NCBI GenBank assembly: GCA_903937035.1
Contig: CAIZXS010000026.1
Span: forward strand, 1-46,850
DNA: 46,850 nucleotides
Direction of reading: 5' to 3'
Origin: an uncultured bacterium
Lineage (GTDB): Bacteria; Patescibacteriota; Minisyncoccia; Moranbacterales; UBA2206
In this document: positions 1 to 5,169 of the stretch, in pieces
Layout of the letters: the number at the start of each line of letters is the position of its first letter
Numbering within the stretch: position 1 is the first letter of the stretch
Notes under the pieces: generated by a model
Told to the model about the DNA's origin: nothing
Seen by the model: the letters and a program-made list of their open reading frames with translations, nothing else
The model's database searches: none
Made by a program: the position numbers and the translations under genes

Positions 1-146
1 ACTGTGATAAATTAAAATTATTAGAGAGATCTATTTATACTCAGGTATGAGAAATTGCAGGACAGTTTTTTTTAAAATTTATATGAATAATTAAGTTGCA
101 TAATTAAGAAAGATATGAAAAAATTAATAATTAATAAAAATAATCT

Positions 147-1265
147 ATGAAAATAGTATCGTCGAAAAAAACAACCGAAAAGGTTTTCCTTGTTTTTTTC
201 TTTGGAGCATTTATGGCTCTTCTTTTTTTATTCCAAAGTCAAAAAGTCGAGGCTGCCTGCAACTATCCTGCGCAAGTCTTGGACATTTCAAACTGCAAAC
301 AAACTTTGCCAATTGGAAAGTCTGGTAGTCCAAAAGAAATCACTCAACCGGCACTGGCAACATACACGTCAGATCCCTTTTTTAAGGCCAATGCGACATG
401 TGATGGTGTGATATTTCGAGCACCGGTCAATGGTGTGACAACCAGTAATTCAGGTTATCCACGTTCTGAGCTTCGTGAAATGACGAACGGTGGGAAAGAT
501 AATGCTAAGTGGTCAACTAAATCAGGAACGCACACCATGTTTATCGACCAAGCGATTACTGCTGTTCCCAAAAAGAAAAAACATGTTGTGGCAGGGCAGA
601 TTCACGGTGCCGATGATGATTTGATTGTCATTCGTTTGGAATTTCCCAAACTCTTTATCGATATTAATGGCAAGACTGGTCCGACTCTGGACGCTAAGTA
701 TACTTTAGGAAAAAGATTCACTGTTAAATTCGTTGCTGAGGGCGGAAAGGTTAAAATTTACTATAACGGCAGTCAAAATCCAATCTATACGTTGAGTAAA
801 TCAACTTCTGGCTGTTACTTTAAAGCTGGAGCCTATACTCAATCGAATTGCTCCAAGGAATCAGATTGCTCAAGTAACAATTTTGGTGAGGTGGTCATAT
901 ATGATCTATCTTTGAATGGGCAGGTTATTATCCCAAAAACTGGCACAACACCTCCACCAGCGTCTTTGACCATGAATGAGGCCTCGGTCGATTCAGCGCC
1001 CGTGGTAGTCGCCCTAGCGTCTGAGGCTGCGTCTGAGCCTGTAGTGCAAGTCGCGGAAGTTAAGGGAGCTTCAAATGATAATATTCCAGAAACTACTCAA
1101 TCTGACTTGGAAAGGGTCGTTCCGGTTATCGTAGTAAGCCGCTCAAGTGGCTGGTTTGAGGGAATTAAATCCTTTTCAATAGTTCAAAGTGGAAAAATCG
1201 CAATCAATTGGACTTCCAATTCGATTATAAATGTGATTTCAATGCTAGCAACGCGCTTGTCTTAA
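147..1265 (+). CDS. Secreted PL7-family alginate lyase
   Basis: Predicted endolytic polysaccharide lyase that cleaves alginate by beta-elimination outside the membrane. Residues 1-36 form a signal peptide (KK-rich start, hydrophobic stretch at about 13-30, VEA cleavage site). The catalytic jelly-roll at about 38-262 carries the three PL7 signatures: RSELREM (106-112), QIH (151-153) and YFKAGAYTQ (224-232). These supply the active-site Arg, Gln, His and Tyr. In PL7 enzymes QIH usually goes with activity on guluronate-containing blocks, QVH with poly-mannuronate. A Pro/Ala/Val/Glu-rich linker and a tail of about 100 residues with a weakly hydrophobic end follow; the tail is not a domain I recognise. 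No Shine-Dalgarno is visible. The gene sits 2.5 kb from an alginate-type synthase/epimerase operon on the other strand, which supports a role in trimming or releasing that polymer. A role in feeding on alginate made by other organisms is the alternative. Confidence 0.88.
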   Translation: MKIVSSKKTTEKVFLVFFFGAFMALLFLFQSQKVEAACNYPAQVLDISNCKQTLPIGKSGSPKEITQPALATYTSDPFFKANATCDGVIFRAPVNGVTTSNSGYPRSELREMTNGGKDNAKWSTKSGTHTMFIDQAITAVPKKKKHVVAGQIHGADDDLIVIRLEFPKLFIDINGKTGPTLDAKYTLGKRFTVKFVAEGGKVKIYYNGSQNPIYTLSKSTSGCYFKAGAYTQSNCSKESDCSSNNFGEVVIYDLSLNGQVIIPKTGTTPPPASLTMNEASVDSAPVVVALASEAASEPVVQVAEVKGASNDNIPETTQSDLERVVPVIVVSRSSGWFEGIKSFSIVQSGKIAINWTSNSIINVISMLATRLS

Positions 1266-1301
1266 GGGCGGAGATAGTATCTGAGCCAAAAAAGAGCTTC
1301 A

Positions 1302-1330
1302 AAAAAACAGGACTAAAAATCCTGTTTTTT
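1302..1330 (+). terminator. Intrinsic terminator after the alginate lyase gene
   Basis: AAAACAGGA and TCCTGTTTT arms around a 7-nt loop are followed by a T run. It lies 37 bases after the lyase stop codon and ends that transcript before the promoter of the Nudix gene. Confidence 0.85.
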
Positions 1331-1340
1331 GTTTTCTGGC

Positions 1341-1369
1341 TTGACATTAGTCCTGATTTGCGCTATGTT
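1341..1369 (+). promoter_or_regulatory. Sigma70-type promoter for the Nudix gene
   Basis: A perfect -35 TTGACA (1341-1346) is followed by a 17-base spacer and a -10 TATGTT (1364-1369). Transcription should start near 1376, leaving a leader of about 150 nt before the Nudix start codon. Confidence 0.7.
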
Positions 1370-1375
1370 TATCTA

Positions 1376-1527
1376 TTAAATTGGCTAGTGAATATGAGAG
1401 TTTTTGAACATTTTAAAATAAAATAGAGGAGGGACAAGGAGGCTCATTGGGAAAAACGACTATCTCACTTAAGCGGAACTCGCTTAGGGGGTAGTGAAAA
1501 AATAACGCAATAAATAAGGAGCATCTA
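1376..1527 (+). promoter_or_regulatory. Long structured leader of the Nudix gene, with a possible 15-codon leader peptide
   Basis: The leader holds a hairpin built on AAGCG-GAACT-CGCTT (1471-1485), extended by ACTA/TAGT. A strong AAGGAGG (1436-1442) precedes TTG at 1447, which would open a 15-codon reading frame ending at TAG 1492-1494 and covering the hairpin. A second SD (AAGGAG, about 1516-1521) serves the Nudix start. The SD and hairpin are visible; a regulatory function is inference. Confidence 0.3.
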
Positions 1528-2133
1528 ATGGAAAGACTGTATTCAAATTCACCCATTCCTGGTTCTGTGATGCCTTGGAGTAAGACAGGTGAAGAAGTGA
1601 AGCTTGCTGGAAAATTTGGTGTTAACTTGATTTCCCAGGGGTTTACGAATCCCAAAACCGGCGAAGTGGATCAATATGTATTCTGTCGCAAGGGCCTGGG
1701 ATTTACGGTTGTTCCTGTGCTTGTTAATGGCAACATGGTTGTTACACGAACTTTCAAGCACGGAGTCAACAGAGTTGTATGGGAATTTCCGGCCGGTATG
1801 AAAATGAGCAATCAGGAAAAAGGGACGCCTTTCGATTTGGCAAAGGTGGAGCTATCTGAAGAATCTGGTCTGCGTGCAGGAAAAGTCGTCTATTTGGGGA
1901 CAACATCAACAGCTCCGCGAAAAATTGATACGGCTGAACATCTCTATCTTGCCTTGGGTTGCACTGTCCTTGAGCAGGGGCCGACACCTGAAAAAAATGA
2001 AATTCTTGAGGTCTGGGAGTTGTCCATTGAAGAACTTTGGGGGCTTATCCGACTTCATGATGGGTCTTTCTCTGGTTTTTCCGAGATGGCTGCCATGCGC
2101 GCTGCCGACCTGGGGTTGATACGAAAGCCATAA
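1528..2133 (+). CDS. Nudix hydrolase (ADP-ribose pyrophosphatase-like)
   Basis: Predicted Mg-dependent nucleoside-diphosphate-derivative hydrolase of ADP-ribose/sugar-nucleotide type. The WEFPAG segment (85-90) typical of ADP-ribose pyrophosphatases leads into the Nudix box, whose catalytic core reads VELSEESGL (107-115). The metal-binding E-x-x-E-E is intact, but the usual Arg of the REx2EE motif is Val, and two extra residues lie between the first Glu and the core, so activity may be altered. The start is set by AAGGAG at 1516-1521. The gene is monocistronic, with a TTGACA promoter, a long leader and its own terminator, unlike most genes here, which lack an SD. The substrate cannot be read from sequence. 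Confidence 0.82.
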   Translation: MERLYSNSPIPGSVMPWSKTGEEVKLAGKFGVNLISQGFTNPKTGEVDQYVFCRKGLGFTVVPVLVNGNMVVTRTFKHGVNRVVWEFPAGMKMSNQEKGTPFDLAKVELSEESGLRAGKVVYLGTTSTAPRKIDTAEHLYLALGCTVLEQGPTPEKNEILEVWELSIEELWGLIRLHDGSFSGFSEMAAMRAADLGLIRKP

Positions 2134-2177
2134 AATTGGAGGATTTAGTATTATTGATGTTTAAGTAACGCCGCAAG

Positions 2178-2216
2178 AGATGCTGTTTTTTGAAGAAAAA
2201 ACAGCATCTTTATTTT
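2178..2216 (+). terminator. Intrinsic terminator after the Nudix gene
   Basis: A 14-bp perfect stem (AGATGCTGTTTTTT and its complement) with a GAAG loop is followed by TTATTTTT. It is among the strongest hairpins in the window. Confidence 0.92.
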
Positions 2217-2231
2217 TGATAAACCATAGCA

Positions 2232-2237
2232 TATAAT
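2232..2237 (+). promoter_or_regulatory. Consensus -10 box very close to a start codon
   Basis: TATAAT at 2232-2237 ends only six bases before ATG 2244, so a start codon there would give a leaderless mRNA. The -35 at 17 bases (TTTATT) is weak. Confidence 0.5.
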
Positions 2238-2243
2238 TAATAT

Positions 2244-2741
2244 ATGGGGAAAATAAACTTAATAATTGCTCCAATTCTAAAACTGTCCCAATTTAGGGAG
2301 ATGAAGTTTCTTGGTAAGAGAGTTGTTTTGGCTGGTGGAGCATTTGATATTTTACATATTGGGCATATCGAGCACTTGAAACGAGCAAAAGCTAAGGGTG
2401 ATATTTTAATTGTGCATATAACAGGGGATAGGAGATATTTTGAGAAGAGAGGGTATTATCCATTAAGTACTCAGATTGACAGAGCTAGAATTGTAGCATC
2501 TATCCGTTTTGTTGATTATGTTTTCATTTATAATAAGCCACACTTTAATCAAAAAATCGTTGACATCATAAAGCCGGATATCCTCTTTTTTAATATGGAA
2601 TCTTTCCGAATTGTTGCTACAAAATATATAAAAAATAAATTCATTTTTTCTGGCAAGGTGATTGTGGACAAAGCAAGAAAGATTCGCTCTAGTAGTATTA
2701 TTAGAAAAAGAATGGATGATGCCAGAAAGAAAGTAGCATGA
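2244..2741 (+). CDS. Cytidylyl/adenylyltransferase family protein (HxGH nucleotidyltransferase)
   Basis: A small nucleotidyltransferase of the glycerol-3-phosphate cytidylyltransferase / heptose-phosphate adenylyltransferase type, expected to join an NMP moiety to a phosphorylated sugar or polyol. The Rossmann start GGAFDILHIGH (31-41) holds the HxGH nucleotide-binding motif, and a C-terminal RSSSIIRKR (about 148-156) matches the ISSTxIR signature. Two starts are possible: ATG 2244, just after a TATAAT box (leaderless), or ATG 2301, which begins directly before the conserved fold. The second gives 146 residues, near the family norm. A longer paralogue lies at 18192. Proximity to the uronate polymer genes hints at a sugar-nucleotide role, but the substrate is unknown. 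Confidence 0.75.
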   Translation: MGKINLIIAPILKLSQFREMKFLGKRVVLAGGAFDILHIGHIEHLKRAKAKGDILIVHITGDRRYFEKRGYYPLSTQIDRARIVASIRFVDYVFIYNKPHFNQKIVDIIKPDILFFNMESFRIVATKYIKNKFIFSGKVIVDKARKIRSSSIIRKRMDDARKKVA

Positions 2742-2776
2742 GCCAACATTCGGAGTTTTTGTTTTGACAAAAAAGC

Positions 2777-2805
2777 TTGACAAGTCATTTTTTAAGTGTT
2801 AAAAA
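2777..2805 (+). promoter_or_regulatory. Promoter upstream of the 259-residue unknown gene
   Basis: -35 TTGACA (2777-2782), a 17-base spacer and a -10-like TAAAAA (2800-2805). A second TTGACA lies at 2764-2769. The leader to ATG 2931 would be about 118 nt. Confidence 0.45.
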
Positions 2806-2807
2806 TA

Positions 2808-2885
2808 AATGCCATTCAATGTGATGGCAATTTTTTGTTTTTTTACAATTTGGCGTATTTTTTTGAGAGGTTTCTCAATTTTTTT
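2808..2885 (+). terminator. Two tandem terminator-like hairpins
   Basis: TGCCAT/ATGGCA (2810-2829) is followed by TTTTTTG plus more Ts. TTGAGA-GGTT-TCTCAA (2863-2878) is followed by a seven-T run. They probably end transcription from the upstream nucleotidyltransferase gene, but they also lie at or after the presumed start of the next transcript, so attenuation is possible. Confidence 0.55.
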
Positions 2886-2930
2886 ATTGTTTCTTCGTGT
2901 TTACATCTATTAAGAAAGGGGGAAGGATTT

Positions 2931-3710
2931 ATGCAGTGGAATATGATGTCGATAGAATGTGCAATGGGCTTGGCTTCAACAATGAATTCGCTCGGCGAAG
3001 GTCCATTATCGAGCGGTGTCAAGGAAACTTTACGATTGGAGCTTGAGGAAAACGAAGAGAAGGGCGATATCAGTGATGTCGATTGTTATGCAGCAGCGGA
3101 TCATGTTTTTGCGAGGGGTATCTGGTCATCGTTGCGAAATGTCAAGATTCAGTCAGGTAATAATATTACATTTGATTTTGAAAAGACTCCTTACCGAGGC
3201 ATGGTTGAGCATTTTTTTGACTATGCTACGCGAGGTAGTTCGGTAGAAGCTCAGTGGGCAGAAGCCTGTGGAGCTGCTATTCAGTGTGCTATCTATTTGA
3301 CTGATGCAGATTTTTCTCCCAAGCATTTTCCTTTGAGTTGGAAATGTCTCCTAGATGCTCAAAAGGCTCTAGGGGCTTTTTTCGGCCTTGACGTGGCTGG
3401 AAAAGCGCTATTGCCTGAGACGCGACGTTTGATGTGTGTTTATCGAGAGTCTATTCACTTGCGTGACGACCATTTGGGTTTGTGGGAAATCTTGCGTGTC
3501 ATTCCTCAGATATCAGAAAAACCTCCTCGAAATGAATGCTTCATTGCCAGTCCTGGTAAATATAAATTAATCGGCACAAAAGCAGGAAGAGAGTGTGTCG
3601 TTTTGGGCAATGATTTTAACCTGGAGCAAGCAATTAAGATTTCAGGTCTCAAAGAGGCTAAATTCGTTGCGAAAGAAGTGTTTAACGATGAAGGATTGTG
3701 GGTTTGGTAG
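2931..3710 (+). CDS. Conserved-looking hypothetical protein, 259 residues
   Basis: I do not recognise this protein. The start at 2931 is chosen because a strong AAAGGGGGAAGG purine tract sits just before it; an upstream in-frame ATG at 2796 would add 45 residues that read like non-coding sequence. The product looks soluble, has no signal peptide or membrane segment, is rich in acidic residues near the N-terminus and contains several Cys and Trp. It is a stand-alone gene with promoter, long leader and terminator, the same layout as the Nudix gene and the gene at 27655. No function is assigned. Confidence 0.7.
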   Translation: MQWNMMSIECAMGLASTMNSLGEGPLSSGVKETLRLELEENEEKGDISDVDCYAAADHVFARGIWSSLRNVKIQSGNNITFDFEKTPYRGMVEHFFDYATRGSSVEAQWAEACGAAIQCAIYLTDADFSPKHFPLSWKCLLDAQKALGAFFGLDVAGKALLPETRRLMCVYRESIHLRDDHLGLWEILRVIPQISEKPPRNECFIASPGKYKLIGTKAGRECVVLGNDFNLEQAIKISGLKEAKFVAKEVFNDEGLWVW

Positions 3711-3750
3711 TGCCAACCAAAATTATAACCACTAACTTTTGATAGCGCAA

Positions 3751-3788
3751 AAAAAAGGGATTTGTTGATAACTCGCAATCCCTTTTTT
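3751..3788. terminator. Bidirectional terminator between convergent genes
   Basis: AAAAAAGGGATT (3751-3762) pairs with AATCCCTTTTTT (3777-3788). The A run on one side and T run on the other let it work for the + gene ending at 3710 and the minus operon ending at 3799. Confidence 0.88.
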
Positions 3789-3798
3789 CTATACTTTT

Positions 3799-5169
3799 TT
3801 ATTTAGGAATATCTAAGAATTTTAGTTTGAGGACATAGCTGAGTCCGGATTGCTCAAGATAGGCGACAGGCACTAGATTTGTGTCGTCGAATTTTTCTGG
3901 CACGTTTGGATATAGCTTGCCTTGATTTTCGAGGCGTATTGGATCTTGGAATATGCCAGCTTGCATGAAAGAAATCAGACTGGAACCGGAACTGGGATCT
4001 TCTCGGGGAAAATCAGAGGGGAGTGAGTTTTCCATCCAAGTGATATAGACCTGGTCGTTCTTGGTAATTCCAATATTGGGGAAAAATTGATATTGAGTTG
4101 ATGTTGGCAAGGGCAGAATATTGCCCCATTCTCCGTTTGCCAGTGCGCTATAAAATATCTGTGATGGTTGAGTTGTTGATGCTCCGGCGCGCCAGGCGAC
4201 GTGAATCACGTCATGGGAATCAATCGCGATACTTGCGTGTCTTGAGTCAAAGAGTGGATCGGAGATTGCTTGCCAGGCTGACCAAGAATCACCTCGATCA
4301 AGCGATGTTGCATATTCGATTTGCTGAATGTCGCCCATAGGGTTGCCCTGCGAAGAATACATAAAAAGATGCAGGTTGCCTTTTTGATCAATTACGAGAC
4401 TTGGGCGTGACTGGGTATTTTTTGAGATAGCGATATTTTTCCACGGTGACCAATTTTCTCCACCATCCTCAGATTTACTGAATTTTATTTGTTGGTTTTT
4501 GTTTGACGTGTCTTTTCCTTCCCATACGACATATAGAGTGTCATCTGGTCCGACAAGGAGTGTAGGATGTTCTTGCCAATAAAGTTCTCTTGTTGTATAG
4601 CCAGCAACGGGGGCGATATTTTTCCATTTAGACCAAGTTTGTCCAGTGTCGCTGGAAGCAGCATATTTGATTTGCCGATTATTTTCTTGCCAATTATCTG
4701 AGCCATACCAGACGGTATGTATGATTCCTTTGGAGTCAACTGCAATAGCGGGAACTCGTTGGCTTGCGGCGTTGATAGTGGCAATTGGATTTTTTGTTCC
4801 AGAAATCTCTGGCTTATCATCTCCCGTTACGCGCGCCACAAAAATCTCATATAAACCCAGATATTTTTTTCTATAGGCGATGTAGGTATTGCCTTTTTTG
4901 TCATAAGCAATTTTTCTTTGTCCGCTATATCCAAGACCTTTAGCGTCTTCCGTGCTATCAATCGTCAATTCGAGATTTGAGAAATTTTTACTACGTGTTT
5001 TGCCTTCTGTCGCTAATTCTATTGTGGCGGGGGTCTCGCTTGGAGGGGGAATTGTATTTTTGCTGGGTTTCATTTTCAAGATGGAAAAAATTGCTAGTAG
5101 TGCAATGGTAAATAGTATGAATGGCAGTTGCTTGGTTATTTTGTTATTGGATATTGTTGTCATAAGCAT
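3799..5169 (-). CDS. Membrane-anchored Asp-box (BNR) beta-propeller protein
   Basis: 456 residues with a single N-terminal transmembrane anchor (about 15-32) and an extracytoplasmic propeller. Three Asp-box repeats of the S-x-D-x-G-x-x-W type are visible: SSDTGQTWS, SEDGGENWS and SLDRGDSWS, with further degenerate blades. The fold is that of sialidases and several polysaccharide-binding or lyase propellers. I see no clear sialidase Arg triad, so sialidase activity should not be assumed. Its start overlaps the end of the synthase-epimerase gene by 26 bases, which argues for translational coupling and a shared task such as binding, guiding or modifying the polymer outside the cell. It is the last gene of the operon, followed by a strong terminator. 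Confidence 0.78.
   Translation of the reverse strand: MLMTTISNNKITKQLPFILFTIALLAIFSILKMKPSKNTIPPPSETPATIELATEGKTRSKNFSNLELTIDSTEDAKGLGYSGQRKIAYDKKGNTYIAYRKKYLGLYEIFVARVTGDDKPEISGTKNPIATINAASQRVPAIAVDSKGIIHTVWYGSDNWQENNRQIKYAASSDTGQTWSKWKNIAPVAGYTTRELYWQEHPTLLVGPDDTLYVVWEGKDTSNKNQQIKFSKSEDGGENWSPWKNIAISKNTQSRPSLVIDQKGNLHLFMYSSQGNPMGDIQQIEYATSLDRGDSWSAWQAISDPLFDSRHASIAIDSHDVIHVAWRAGASTTQPSQIFYSALANGEWGNILPLPTSTQYQFFPNIGITKNDQVYITWMENSLPSDFPREDPSSGSSLISFMQAGIFQDPIRLENQGKLYPNVPEKFDDTNLVPVAYLEQSGLSYVLKLKFLDIPK

Noticed and set aside
2808-2838. Small RNA gene (promoter directly followed by a terminator)
   Set aside because: The predicted start falls within the hairpin, so no RNA body remains; more likely a terminator for the upstream gene.
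3799-5169. Sialidase (neuraminidase) call
   Set aside because: Asp boxes alone mark the fold; the Arg triad and catalytic Tyr/Glu pair could not be placed.
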